NCBI GenBank assembly: GCA_029258915.1
Contig: JAPDJU010000012.1
Coordinates: 62,001 to 126,000, forward strand
Direction: 5' to 3'
DNA length: 64,000 nucleotides
DNA from: Thermoproteota archaeon
GTDB lineage: Archaea; Thermoproteota; Thermoprotei_A; EX4484-217-1
Part shown: one piece after another, positions 24,696 to 33,617 of the stretch
Layout: every line of letters starts with the position of its first letter
Numbering within the stretch: position 1 is the stretch's first letter
Notes under the pieces: generated by a model
The model's input: the letters and a program-made list of their open reading frames with translations, nothing else
What the model was told of the DNA's origin: nothing
Databases searched by the model: none
Made by a program: the position numbers and the translations under genes

Positions 24696-25769
24696 TTATG
24701 TTTTAGGTTCTCCCATGGTCATGGACATAACTGCCTTCTGCACATGTAGCCTATTTTCTGCTTCTTCAAAGTACAGAGATTTCTTGTATGCATCTAAAAC
24801 TTCATCTGTTACTTCCTGACCTCTATCTGCTGGTCCACAGTGCATGTAATATGGTTTTCCAGTTTCTTCTAGAAGATCTAATGTTACTATCCAGTTCTTG
24901 AACTTATTTTGATATGCTTTAGCTCCTTCCTTATCTACAACTTCATTATATGGTGGGAAAAACCTTCTGGGACTCCATGCTTTCGGATATACGAACGTAG
25001 CCCCTTCAAAAGCTTCCTTCATATCGTGAGTTACTGTTAGGCTTCCACCGTACTGGTCAACTAGTTCCTTGGCTTTCCTCATTACTTCATCCATTAGCTC
25101 AAATCCTGGTGGATGAGCTATAACAACTTCTGCTCCAAACATGGCAGCAATTAATGTTACACTTTGAGGTACAGCTAAAGGTTTAAGCCCGCCAGAATAC
25201 GCATAGCTTACTACAAACTTTTTGCCTCTTAAATCTTTAGGCCATCCAAGAGCTTCTAAAGCTGCCATAATGTCCGCTAGCGCTTGGAACGGATGATATA
25301 CATCATCTTCCATGTTAAGTACCGGTATTGTAGCCCATTTAGCAAACTCGTTAATAACCCTGTGACCTCTGCCAATAATCCACTTTGCTGCATCACCGTA
25401 TATTCTAATAGCTATTGCGTTACCATACCTGCTAAGAACTCTTGCAACATCACCAATAGCCTCTGTTTTGTAGGGTATCATATCTTCAGGCAGAGTTGGT
25501 GTGTAGACATCTTGTGGGCTAAGGAAGTGTGCATGGCCGCCTAGCTGGAACATGCCTGCTTCAAAACTATTTCTTGTCCTCAACGATCTGTTATAGAATA
25601 GCATAAACAATGTTTTACCTTGTAAATAGGGTGTTGGCATACCCTTAGAAAACTTCTCTTTAAGATCTTTAGCTGCCTCAATAACCTTTTTTACTTCCTC
25701 TTGTGTATAGTCTATGTTCTTTAGCCAATCTCTACCTTTAAAATATCCCACATACCAGGGTGTGCTCAA
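24696..25769 (-). CDS. knotted carbamoyltransferase, YgeW-like (paralogue A)
   Basis: The enzyme has the transcarbamylase fold: the carbamoyl-phosphate site RSLRTRNSFE near residue 61, DDVYHPFQALADI near 155, and HCGPADRGQEVTDEV near 309 where ornithine transcarbamylase has HCLP. AHPPGFEL and the tail AENRLHVQKAVM place it with the knotted group (AotC/SotC/YgeW), not with the classical OTC. Length is 357 residues. TTG 25769 follows GAGGTGA at seven bases. A second, diverged copy lies 190 bases upstream in the same direction. The acceptor is unknown. With a PLP enzyme and carbamate kinase adjacent, phosphorolysis of an N-carbamoyl compound to carbamoyl phosphate is the likely direction, as inferred for YgeW. 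Confidence 0.8.
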   Translation of the reverse strand: MSTPWYVGYFKGRDWLKNIDYTQEEVKKVIEAAKDLKEKFSKGMPTPYLQGKTLFMLFYNRSLRTRNSFEAGMFQLGGHAHFLSPQDVYTPTLPEDMIPYKTEAIGDVARVLSRYGNAIAIRIYGDAAKWIIGRGHRVINEFAKWATIPVLNMEDDVYHPFQALADIMAALEALGWPKDLRGKKFVVSYAYSGGLKPLAVPQSVTLIAAMFGAEVVIAHPPGFELMDEVMRKAKELVDQYGGSLTVTHDMKEAFEGATFVYPKAWSPRRFFPPYNEVVDKEGAKAYQNKFKNWIVTLDLLEETGKPYYMHCGPADRGQEVTDEVLDAYKKSLYFEEAENRLHVQKAVMSMTMGEPKT

Positions 25770-25961
25770 AGCTTTTCACCTCGGAGGGGACACTAAGGTA
25801 TAGTATTTAAGAGTATTAAAATTCTATTATAAACCTAAACATAACTTCTAAATTAGAAACGGTAACGTATTTTTAAATGGTTTATAATAAAAAAGGAGGC
25901 CATGGAATACATGGTTAAGTAAGAAAATAAAGTCTATTACAGTTATTCTTTCTTCTTACCT

Positions 25962-27005
25962 CTAAACTAAGCCACCCATGGTTAATACGAGGATAGCGGC
26001 TTTAGTGAATAAATTGTTTTCTGCCTGTTCGTAAATTACAGATCTCGAAGAGTCCATTACAGCATCGTCTGCTTCATAGTCTCTAAGGACTGGAAGCACA
26101 TGAGTTATTATGCCATGGTCGTCCATTAAATCAAGGTCTTCAACTTTAAGCCTCCAGTCACGATATTTCTTATATATCTCTAACTCCTCCTTACCGAAAG
26201 CTGCAGCTCCAAGTTCAGCAAGTTTTCTTGAACACCAGCTTCTTGGAAATACAACATGGGCTCCTTGAAGTGCTTCCCTATAGTCGTTAACAAATTCTAC
26301 TGAGCCTCCGCTTTCTTTAGCATTTTGTTTAGCCCATTCAATATATTTTTCTGGAAGCTCAAAGCCTGGTGGATGAGCTATAACAACATCCATACCGAAC
26401 CTTGTTGCTATAAGCATGTCCGCGTTAATACTGCAATATCCTCTGATTATTGGAGCATAAGCCCACATAATAACGAATTTTTTACCTTCCACATTACCTA
26501 GTTTTTCCTCTACAGTCATAATGTCTCCAAGTGCTTGGGTTGGATGTTCCTGATCATCAGCCATGTTAATAACTGGTACTCTTGCATGTTTAGCAAATTC
26601 TCTGATAACTTTATGTCCTTCACCATACTTATAGTCTATTGCCTTGTCTAAAATTCTAATACCTACACCATTGCCAAATATTTCGTACATTTTAGCGAGG
26701 TCTTTTAGTGCTTCACCCTCCTTAACTCTAGTCATTCTAGCTTCAACATACTGTGCGTGACCTCCAAGCAGTGTCATTGCCGTTTCAAAAGCAGCCCTAG
26801 TTCTAGTTGATGGCGCATAAAATAACATTATGAAAGTTTTCTTTTCAAGATAATTAGGTAACCCCTTGGCCCCTCTGTAATAATACAGTCTTTTAAGTTC
26901 TTGAGCCAGTTCGATAGCCGCCCTTAGTTCCTCTATAGTCCATTCTTGCGTAGTTACTAGGTCTTTACCAACAAGATCTGAAATTGTAGATTTAAGGAAA
27001 ACCAT
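25962..27005 (-). CDS. knotted carbamoyltransferase, YgeW-like (paralogue B)
   Basis: The carbamoyl-phosphate motif is canonical, PSTRTRAAFET near residue 65, followed by DDQEHPTQALGDIM near 150 and WAYAPIIRGYCSIN. The last recalls the knot region of YgeW (WAYAPS). Then come AHPPGFELPEKYIEWA and HVLPVLRDYEADDAVMD, with Val where the classical enzymes have Cys in HCLP. The tail EQAENNLFTKAAIL matches the group. Length is 347 residues. GAGGTG lies ten bases before ATG 27005. It is likely transcribed from the TATA box at 27045-27052. The pair A/B may make a mixed oligomer or handle different acceptors; their residues differ at the acceptor loop. I rate the family high and the substrate open. Confidence 0.82.
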   Translation of the reverse strand: MVFLKSTISDLVGKDLVTTQEWTIEELRAAIELAQELKRLYYYRGAKGLPNYLEKKTFIMLFYAPSTRTRAAFETAMTLLGGHAQYVEARMTRVKEGEALKDLAKMYEIFGNGVGIRILDKAIDYKYGEGHKVIREFAKHARVPVINMADDQEHPTQALGDIMTVEEKLGNVEGKKFVIMWAYAPIIRGYCSINADMLIATRFGMDVVIAHPPGFELPEKYIEWAKQNAKESGGSVEFVNDYREALQGAHVVFPRSWCSRKLAELGAAAFGKEELEIYKKYRDWRLKVEDLDLMDDHGIITHVLPVLRDYEADDAVMDSSRSVIYEQAENNLFTKAAILVLTMGGLV

Positions 27006-27044
27006 TTTTCGGAAACACCTCTAATAAATAGATAGTATTAAAAA

Positions 27045-27052
27045 CTTTATAG
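27045..27052 (-). promoter_or_regulatory. TATA box of carbamoyltransferase B
   Basis: On the minus strand CTATAAAG (27052 to 27045) lies about 40 bases before ATG 27005. Transcription would start near 27022, right at the GAGGTG ribosome binding site. Paralogue A has its own gap of 190 bases, so it may use a separate promoter or follow from this one. Confidence 0.5.
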
Positions 27053-27095
27053 GTATCGTAAGTTAGCTTGTTTGCCTTAGTATACGAGAATTCGC

Positions 27096-27107
27096 TGAGA
27101 TATCTCA
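27096..27107. promoter_or_regulatory. 12-base perfect palindrome upstream of carbamoyltransferase B
   Basis: TGAGATATCTCA lies about 45 bases upstream of the TATA box of carbamoyltransferase B and about 60 bases beyond the end of the PLP-enzyme gene. A flanking weaker repeat, TTTGCCTTA and TAAGCAAA, encloses it. The placement suits an activator or repressor site, or part of a terminator for the PLP gene. No regulator is assigned. Confidence 0.35.
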
Positions 27108-27168
27108 ATGGGTAAGCAAAGGAGAGAAAACACATGGAAAAATTGGTTTTCATGAAGTAGTATAATTC

Positions 27169-28431
27169 TTAAGCATAACGCTCTCTTAAAGTTTTTTCGA
27201 AATCTTCAAGTTTAGGCTCTATTTTCGGTGCATCACCACTTACTTTCTTAACTATATCGGGATCCTTTAGACCATGCCCGGTTATCAGTACCACTACAGT
27301 ATCTCCTCTATCTATAGTTCTCTCCTCCAGCAACTTCATGTACCCTGCTAAACTAGCTACACCCGAGGGCTCGGCAAATATTCCTTCGTACTTTGCAAGC
27401 ATTTTCATAGCCTTAAGTATGAGTTCATCACTTACCTCTTCGGCTACACCATTTGTTTCATGTAGCGCCTTTAAACCTCCATCATGATCCCAAGGATACG
27501 GATCTTCGAGACCTGTAGCTATTGTTTCAGGTTTAGGCCAAGGCTTTACCTTAAATGCTTCAGCTTTCTCATTCCACGCTCTAACGAAAGGCGGATTTCC
27601 TGTAGACTGAATTGCAGCTAATTTAGGTAAGTTATCAATAAATCCTAGTTCCTTAAAGTCTCTAAACCCTTTCCAAACACTTGTAAGTAATGCAGCAGCA
27701 CCTACAGGCACTATAACCCAGTCGGGAATATTCCAATTTAGCTGTTCAACTACTTCATATGATATTGTTTTTGGCCCCTCAATTTGATACGGGTTGAAAG
27801 GTCCGAAGCTTGGACTAGGATACCATCCATACTTTTCATAAGTTAGCTTCATCATTTTCACCGTAGGATCTTCTTTGCCAAGTCCTTTAACTCTGAATAC
27901 TTTAGCACCATAGAATAATAATTGTGCAACCTTACCGTAACCTGCTTCTTCAATTACAAAAGCATATGTTTCTAGGCCTGCTTTAGCACTGTAAGCAGCT
28001 AACGCTGCTGCAGCATTACCGCTCGAAGCAGTAACTGTAACTTTATAGCCGAACTCAACAGCCATACTAACTGCAACAGACATACCACGGTCTTTAAAGC
28101 TTCCAGTAGGATTTCTTGTCTCATCCTTTAAGTACAGGTTTTTAACCCTAAGTTCTTCAGCAAGCCTTTTCGCCTTAATTAGAGGTGTTCCCCCTTCACC
28201 TAAAGTTACTATGTTCTTATCTTCGCTTACAGGCATTAACTCCCTATACCGCCACATGTAAAATCTTCTTTTCTCAAGAATATGCTTTGAAAACACTTCC
28301 TTTACTTTCTTATAATCGTAATATATGTCTAACCTACCTAAGTCCTTGTTTTCGCAAACAATAGGTTTCTGATCTAAGTAGTAGACTTTACCACATCTGC
28401 TGCATTTCAAGTATTTAACGTAGGAAACCAT
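27169..28431 (-). CDS. threonine-synthase-like fold type II PLP enzyme
   Basis: An N-terminal zinc-ribbon-like start (LKCSRCGKVYYLD) precedes the fold II PLP core: GEGGTPLIKAKRL, the PLP lysine in NPTGSFKDRGMSVAVS, SSGNAAAALAAYSAKAGL and the phosphate loop in VPVGAAALLTSVWKG. This is the layout of archaeal threonine synthase (O-phosphohomoserine to threonine). Length 420 is usual. GGGGTAAAAT precedes ATG 28431. The neighbours are not threonine genes: it lies between YgeW-like carbamoyltransferases and carbamate kinase, the place where bacteria have YgeX, a 2,3-diaminopropionate ammonia-lyase of the same fold. Threonine synthase remains the best family name, but a lyase role in this pathway is a fair alternative. 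Confidence 0.75.
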   Translation of the reverse strand: MVSYVKYLKCSRCGKVYYLDQKPIVCENKDLGRLDIYYDYKKVKEVFSKHILEKRRFYMWRYRELMPVSEDKNIVTLGEGGTPLIKAKRLAEELRVKNLYLKDETRNPTGSFKDRGMSVAVSMAVEFGYKVTVTASSGNAAAALAAYSAKAGLETYAFVIEEAGYGKVAQLLFYGAKVFRVKGLGKEDPTVKMMKLTYEKYGWYPSPSFGPFNPYQIEGPKTISYEVVEQLNWNIPDWVIVPVGAAALLTSVWKGFRDFKELGFIDNLPKLAAIQSTGNPPFVRAWNEKAEAFKVKPWPKPETIATGLEDPYPWDHDGGLKALHETNGVAEEVSDELILKAMKMLAKYEGIFAEPSGVASLAGYMKLLEERTIDRGDTVVVLITGHGLKDPDIVKKVSGDAPKIEPKLEDFEKTLRERYA

Positions 28432-28547
28432 ATTTTACCCCAATATAGTAAACAAGCCGATGCTTATTATAATTGTTTTTAAAGGAATAATTAAATATAG
28501 ACTGAAGAGGACCTGGTTAGAGGTTTTGCTGCATATTTAAATGAATA

Positions 28548-28556
28548 CTTATATAC
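28548..28556 (+). promoter_or_regulatory. TATA box of the carbamate kinase gene
   Basis: CTTATATAC (28548-28556) lies 52 bases before ATG 28608. The transcript would start near 28578, leaving a leader of about 30 bases that carries GAGGATG. The divergent PLP-enzyme gene has its own AT-rich promoter about 80 bases to the left. Confidence 0.45.
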
Positions 28557-28607
28557 ATCTTTATTTGAAACTATTTATTATACAAAATTCTTAGAGGATG
28601 TAAAATC

Positions 28608-29558
28608 ATGAGCGAGAATAAGGGTTTAGTTACAATAGCTTTAGGAGGCAATGCCTTCCTTCAAAAGGGTCAAAAAGGAACAGTTGAGGAACAGTGGGAT
28701 AATGTTGTTAAAGCTATGAAGCAAGTAGCCGACATTATAGAAAGAGGTTATAGAGTGATTTTAACTCACGGTAATGGACCTCAAGTAGGTAATATTTTGG
28801 AGTGGATGGATGCTTTAAGGGAGAAAATACCGCCATTAACAATGGATTTTGCTAATGCAATGACTCAGGGATGGATAGGTTACATGATTCAGCAAGCACT
28901 AACAAATGAGCTTAGAAGAAGAGGTATAAATAGACATGTAGTTACCGTAGTAAACCGTGTTCTCGTAAGGAAGGATGACCCAGCATTCCAAAATCCAACA
29001 AAATATGTTGGTCCATATTACGATGAGGAAACTGCTAAGAGAATTGCTAGGGAGAAAGGGTGGGCTATGAAACCTGACCCTAGAGGTGGATGGAGAAGAG
29101 TTGTTCCATCACCCGACCCTGTAGGTAATGTAGAAATAGAAGCAATAAGAACTCTACTTATAAACGGATTCATAGTCGTAGCTTCAGGTGGTGGTGGAAT
29201 ACCAGTAATTGAAGAAAATAGAGAAATTAAGGGTGTTGAAGCAGTTATTGATAAAGACCTTGCAGGTGAAAGGCTGGCTTCTCTTGTTAGAGCAGATTAT
29301 TTCGTAATAGTAACAGATGTTGAAGGAGTCTACTTGCACTTTAGAACTCCGCAGCAAAAGCTTTTAAGAAAATTAACTATTAGTGAAGCAGAAAAACTAT
29401 ACAGAGAAGGCCACTTCCCCCCTGGAAGCATGGGTCCTAAAGTATTAGCAGCAATAAGGTTCATAAAGAATGGAGGGGAAAAAGCAGCAATAGGCCACCT
29501 ATATAAGGCACTAGATATTTTAGAAGGAAGAGCAGGAACAACCATAGTACCTGATTAG
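28608..29558 (+). CDS. arcC: carbamate kinase
   Basis: Carbamate kinase converts carbamoyl phosphate and ADP to ATP, CO2 and ammonia, a substrate-level phosphorylation step. The sequence shows the family start [33 protein letters not shown], the ADP-site segments and [24 protein letters not shown] near the C-terminus. Length is 316 residues, as usual. It is divergent from the PLP enzyme and lies beside two carbamoyltransferases, and no arginine deiminase is in the window. So the carbamoyl phosphate probably comes from phosphorolysis of a carbamoyl compound by the YgeW-like enzymes. The reverse, carbamoyl phosphate synthesis, occurs in some thermophiles and cannot be excluded. Confidence 0.93.
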   Translation: MSENKGLVTIALGGNAFLQKGQKGTVEEQWDNVVKAMKQVADIIERGYRVILTHGNGPQVGNILEWMDALREKIPPLTMDFANAMTQGWIGYMIQQALTNELRRRGINRHVVTVVNRVLVRKDDPAFQNPTKYVGPYYDEETAKRIAREKGWAMKPDPRGGWRRVVPSPDPVGNVEIEAIRTLLINGFIVVASGGGGIPVIEENREIKGVEAVIDKDLAGERLASLVRADYFVIVTDVEGVYLHFRTPQQKLLRKLTISEAEKLYREGHFPPGSMGPKVLAAIRFIKNGGEKAAIGHLYKALDILEGRAGTTIVPD

Positions 29559-29676
29559 CTATTCCTTTTTAACTATTTTAAAATAAAAACGTTTAAACAA
29601 TTTTTAACTTTAAATACCCGATTACAAAAACCACTAGAAAAACAAAATATGCATTTTTATGGGATTGTTGGAAAGA

Positions 29677-29684
29677 TTTTTATA
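29677..29684 (+). promoter_or_regulatory. TATA box of the nucleoside-type ABC importer operon
   Basis: TTTTATAG (29677-29684) stands about 65 bases before TTG 29746. The RNA would begin near 29707. The operon 29746-33466 shows no other evident promoter, because the genes are 5-20 bases apart. Confidence 0.4.
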
Positions 29685-29745
29685 GACGCATATGAGACTT
29701 TTCTATAGTCCCACTGTGTTTTGACCTGTACTTTGGGTGTTTTTG

Positions 29746-31320
29746 TTGAGCGAAGAGAAGCCATCGGCAGTGTTGATGAAAGAAATTACTAAGAGGTTCC
29801 CTGGCGTAGTTGCCTTAGACAATGTAACATTCGAGGTAAGGCGAGGTGAAATACATGGTCTTCTTGGAGAAAACGGTGCTGGAAAAACAACATTAATGAA
29901 CATACTTTACGGCGTATATAGGGCTGACGAGGGAGAAATACTTATTAACGGTAAGAGAGTCTCTATAAAATCTCCTAAAGACGCTATAAAGCTTGGAATA
30001 GGTATGGTTCCCCAACATTTCAAACTTGTTATGGCACATTCTGTTGTTGAGAATGTTATTTTAGGGTTGAAGGAGTTCGGATTAGTACTTAATCTTAAGG
30101 AAGCTTCTAGGAAAATTAGGGAATTAGCTGAACGATACGGTTTTAGAATAGACCCTAAAGCTAAAATATGGCAACTATCTATGGGTGAAAGACAGTATGT
30201 GGAGCTTCTCAAAGCATTAATAAGAAACGCGAACATACTTATTCTCGACGAACCTACAACAGTTCTTACACCTCAAGAAACAAGAGAGCTATTTAAAACT
30301 CTCAAGAAAATGAAAGAAGAAGGGAGATCAATAATATTTATAACACATAAACTTGAGGAAGCATTAACAGTTTGCGATAGAATAACGGTCCTTAGAAGAG
30401 GACATGTAATAGGAACGGTTACCCCCCAGGAAGTTACGGAAGCAGACTTAGCAAAAATGATGGTTGGTAGGGAAGTTCTTTTCAGAATTAAGAGAGAACA
30501 TAGAAAAGTTATTATTGAAACTCCAATACTTAAAGTTGAAAACTTAAATGTTTTAAGCGATAAAGGTGTTTTAGCCGTAAAGAACGTTTCTTTCGAAGTT
30601 TATCCGGGTGAAATTTTCGGTATTGCAGGTATTGCTGGAAGCGGTCAAGAAGAGCTTGCAGAAGCTATTGCTGGTCTAAGAAAACCTTTAAGAGGTAAAA
30701 TAATAATCGAGGGACAGGATGTAACCGAAGCCTCACCTAAAAAAATTTTTGAACTAGGTGTTGCATACATTCCAGAGGATAGAATTGGCGTTGGAATATT
30801 ACCTAACTTAACAGTTTGGGAGAACATAGTTTTAAGACATCATAGATATCCGCCTATGGCCAAGAATGTGTTCTTATTAGATTTCAATGAAATATACGGG
30901 TTCGTGAATAGGAGAATTAAAGAACTTAACGTAATAACATCAAGCATTTTTGCCCCTGCAAAAACACTTTCAGGTGGAAACATACAAAGACTCATCTTAG
31001 CTAGAGAGCTAGCTGAAAATCCCCGGAGAAAAACTAAACTTATAATTGCAGTTTATCCTACAAGAGGTCTTGACGTTGGAGCAACAGAATATGTTAGAAA
31101 AGTGCTTTTACGGCAAAGAGATAAAGGTATAGCTGTTCTTTTAATATCTGAAGACCTTGAAGAAATACTTATGTTAAGCGATAGAATAGCTGTAATCCAT
31201 AATGGAGAAATTATGGGTATAGTTTCAGCCGAAGAAGCAAACATCGAAGAAATAGGGTTAATGATGGGTGGAGTGCTAAAGAAAACTTCTCAAAAGGTTA
31301 AAGAAAACCCTAAAACCTAA
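29746..31320 (+). CDS. BMP/nucleoside-type ABC importer, double ATPase subunit
   Basis: Two ABC domains are fused in one 524-residue chain, as in the Bmp/Nup/RnsB and sugar-type (RbsA) ATPases. The first has Walker A GENGAGKTTLMNILYG, signature LSMGERQYVELLKAL and Walker B ILILDEPTTVLTP. The second has the degenerate Walker A GIAGSGQEELAEAI and signature LSGGNIQRLILAREL. This asymmetry is normal for the class. TTG 29746 follows GGGTG at six bases, whereas GTG 29737 would overlap that site. It heads an operon with two permeases, and a Tat-exported BMP binding protein is downstream. Known members import purine nucleosides, guanosine or xanthosine, and this fits the deaminases of the window. Confidence 0.87.
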   Translation: MSEEKPSAVLMKEITKRFPGVVALDNVTFEVRRGEIHGLLGENGAGKTTLMNILYGVYRADEGEILINGKRVSIKSPKDAIKLGIGMVPQHFKLVMAHSVVENVILGLKEFGLVLNLKEASRKIRELAERYGFRIDPKAKIWQLSMGERQYVELLKALIRNANILILDEPTTVLTPQETRELFKTLKKMKEEGRSIIFITHKLEEALTVCDRITVLRRGHVIGTVTPQEVTEADLAKMMVGREVLFRIKREHRKVIIETPILKVENLNVLSDKGVLAVKNVSFEVYPGEIFGIAGIAGSGQEELAEAIAGLRKPLRGKIIIEGQDVTEASPKKIFELGVAYIPEDRIGVGILPNLTVWENIVLRHHRYPPMAKNVFLLDFNEIYGFVNRRIKELNVITSSIFAPAKTLSGGNIQRLILARELAENPRRKTKLIIAVYPTRGLDVGATEYVRKVLLRQRDKGIAVLLISEDLEEILMLSDRIAVIHNGEIMGIVSAEEANIEEIGLMMGGVLKKTSQKVKENPKT

Positions 31321-31337
31321 TCTCCATGCAGGTGTAA

Positions 31338-32501
31338 ATGATGGCTATCAGGATCCCTGGAACAAAATATGCTGTGAAAGTTGAAAAAAGACTCATCGTA
31401 AGAAGAGAAATACCAGCAATAGTATCTATAGCATCAGCGATAGCCGGTATTCTTTTAGGCGGTCTCATCTTTATAGCAGTAGGTATTTCGCCTATAGATG
31501 TTTATTCAAGAATAGGGAGAATAGCAATAAGTCCTACAGCACTTATGGGAGCTATCGAAATAGCTTTACCTATAATGTTTACATCCATGGCTTTAGTGCT
31601 CCCCTTTAGAATGGCGTTTTATAACATTGGTGGTGAAGGTCAGTTTGAAGTAGGAGCAATAGCTGCAATGATACCTGTAATATTTTATTGGAGCGGTATG
31701 GACCTACCGCAGTTTTTATATCTACCTATAATGTTTATGTTAGCATTCATAGCTGGCGGTTTCTGGGGCCTTTTACCAGCATTCTTAAGAGCTAAATGGA
31801 GGGTAAACGAAATACTAGTGACATTAATGCTTAACACTATTTCACTACAGTTAATATGGTGGCTTACAACGCCTGGAGGCCCATGGAATGAAGCAAATCC
31901 TGCATTTAAGGAAAGATATTTAGCTTATCTAAAAGAGTTAGGTGTCCATTTAATACCAGGCTTTAAAGGAACACCTGTAATCCCTGAGTTTGCTAGGCTG
32001 CCTAGAATACCTGGTACATTAGTTAATTCAGGGATATTGGTGGCTATTATTATAGCGGCAATACTGTACTTTATATGTACAAAAACGTTGCTAGGATATG
32101 AAGTTAGAGTTGTTGGTGATAGTGAGCGAGGAGCTATGTATGCTGGGATAAATTATTTGAAATTAGTTTTAATAGTAATGTTCATAAGCGGAGGTCTTGC
32201 AGGGCTAGGAGGTTTTATAGGTATTACAGCGTTTCTACCTAAGCTATCGCCTGAAATAGGTGTTGCAGGTTACGGTTACGCTGGGATAATTGTTGCATGG
32301 CTTGCAAGGTTAAACCCAATAGCCTGTCTTCTTGTTTCATTTTTCTTTGGAATATTGACAAAGTCCGCTGATCTGTTACAGCAGGAACTAAAGATTTCAA
32401 GGTTTATTGCTGTAGGTTTTGAAGGACTGATATTCATACTCTTAGTCTTGGGCGATTTCTTTGTACACTACAAGGTAAGATTAATTAAAGTTAGGAGGTA
32501 A
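31338..32501 (+). CDS. BMP/nucleoside-type ABC permease 1
   Basis: The 387-residue permease has about ten hydrophobic helices and the COG4603 type signatures: IALPIMFTSMALVLPFRMAFYNIGGEGQ, VNEILVTLMLNTIS, and GYEVRVVGDSERGAMYAGINYLK, which is the ATPase contact loop. The ATG begins 18 bases after the ATPase gene ends. It pairs with the second permease to form the channel of a nucleoside importer. Its long N-terminal extension and the 190-225 insert (LKELGVHLIPGFKGTPVIPE) are external loops seen in related permeases. Family is clear; substrate is taken from the family. Confidence 0.86.
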   Translation: MMAIRIPGTKYAVKVEKRLIVRREIPAIVSIASAIAGILLGGLIFIAVGISPIDVYSRIGRIAISPTALMGAIEIALPIMFTSMALVLPFRMAFYNIGGEGQFEVGAIAAMIPVIFYWSGMDLPQFLYLPIMFMLAFIAGGFWGLLPAFLRAKWRVNEILVTLMLNTISLQLIWWLTTPGGPWNEANPAFKERYLAYLKELGVHLIPGFKGTPVIPEFARLPRIPGTLVNSGILVAIIIAAILYFICTKTLLGYEVRVVGDSERGAMYAGINYLKLVLIVMFISGGLAGLGGFIGITAFLPKLSPEIGVAGYGYAGIIVAWLARLNPIACLLVSFFFGILTKSADLLQQELKISRFIAVGFEGLIFILLVLGDFFVHYKVRLIKVRR

Positions 32502-32506
32502 GTGCG

Positions 32507-33466
32507 ATGGTAGAACTAACTATGATAAATCAATTTCTAATAGGTGCATTAACTGTCGGTACAATATACCTCATAGCAACGCTTGGTGAAGTCCTTGCAG
32601 AACGCTCCGGGATAGTCAACTTAGGGCTTGAAGGGCTTATGGAAGTCGGTGCCACGGTAGGTATTATAGTGGCTATTTTCACGGAGAATCCATGGCTAGG
32701 TTTTCTAACAGCATTCATTACTGCAGCTATTATCTCAGTTATACATGCTTTTGCATGTATAACACTAAAACTTAATCAGTTTGCAAGCGGGTTAGCATTA
32801 TATATTTTCGGATTGGGTATCGGTATAACGTTTAGGGGATACGCTAGGGACGTAATGTTAGGGCCGAAAGAATTAATGAAAATACCTAAAATAAGACTAT
32901 ATCCTGTAAAAATACCGTTGCTAGGCGATTTACCCGTTATAGGTGCATTATTTAGCTTAAATGTCATGGCTTATTTTGCAGTTATCTTAAGTATAGTGTT
33001 CTGGTTTATACTTTTCAGAACGAGAATAGGCTTAGACATTAGGTCTGTTGGAGAAAATCCTGCAGCAGCTGATGCGGCTGGAATAAATGTTTTTAGACTA
33101 AGATACATAGCGGTGATAATTGGCGGAGGTATGGCTGGTTTATCAGGTGCATATCTTATGCTAGCACATACGCCGCAGATTATGGGTGCTCCAATAATAT
33201 TAGGAAGAGGATGGATAGCAATAGCGCTGGTAATATTCTCCTTCTGGAATCCTTTAAGAGCACTTTTAGGTGCTTATTTATTTGGAGGTTTAGAAATAGC
33301 ATATTTCTGGCTTCAAGGGATTGAAATATTTAAAGGAGTAATTCCACTACTTAAAGCAGTACCTCACGTGTCAGCAATAATACTATTAACCATTATGTCC
33401 ATTGAAGCGCTTAGAAGAAGAATAGGTGCCCCAGAAGCCCTCGGGAAACCGTATTCTAGAGAATGA
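32507..33466 (+). CDS. BMP/nucleoside-type ABC permease 2
   Basis: The 319-residue permease shows the COG1079 pattern: ERSGIVNLGLEGLMEVGATVG near the N-terminus, LDIRSVGENPAAADAAGINVFRLRYIAVI as the ATPase-contact loop, and GGGMAGLSGAYL. It starts five bases after permease 1 stops, so translation is likely coupled. Together the two form the heterodimer used by guanosine, inosine or xanthosine importers. The promoter of the binding protein lies after it, about 55-65 bases before the next gene, so that gene can be expressed at a higher level on its own. Confidence 0.86.
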   Translation: MVELTMINQFLIGALTVGTIYLIATLGEVLAERSGIVNLGLEGLMEVGATVGIIVAIFTENPWLGFLTAFITAAIISVIHAFACITLKLNQFASGLALYIFGLGIGITFRGYARDVMLGPKELMKIPKIRLYPVKIPLLGDLPVIGALFSLNVMAYFAVILSIVFWFILFRTRIGLDIRSVGENPAAADAAGINVFRLRYIAVIIGGGMAGLSGAYLMLAHTPQIMGAPIILGRGWIAIALVIFSFWNPLRALLGAYLFGGLEIAYFWLQGIEIFKGVIPLLKAVPHVSAIILLTIMSIEALRRRIGAPEALGKPYSRE

Positions 33467-33553
33467 GAGCACTTTTTATACGGCTAATTAAAAATATAGA
33501 ATATTCCTTATGCTAACTCTGCTTGAGAATTTTACAACAACCCCTTTTGTAAA

Positions 33554-33563
33554 GATTTATAAG
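33554..33563 (+). promoter_or_regulatory. TATA box of the BMP binding-protein gene
   Basis: GATTTATAAG (33554-33563) lies 55 bases before ATG 33618. A transcript would start near 33585 and carry AGGTG in a leader of about 30 bases. This explains how the binding protein can be made in excess over the transporter subunits. Confidence 0.45.
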
Positions 33564-33617
33564 CTCATATGCAGAGTTTATGTTAGGGACTTCAAGCTCT
33601 AAATAGGTGTTTTATAC

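Noticed and set aside
24696-25769. Ornithine carbamoyltransferase ArgF
   Set aside because: HCLP is replaced by HCGP and the knot-type tail and AHPPGFEL segment are those of the AotC/YgeW group. No arginine biosynthesis genes are nearby.
27063-27168. tRNA or structured RNA between the PLP enzyme and carbamoyltransferase B
   Set aside because: The palindromes there do not make a cloverleaf and no T-loop GTTC-type segment is present.
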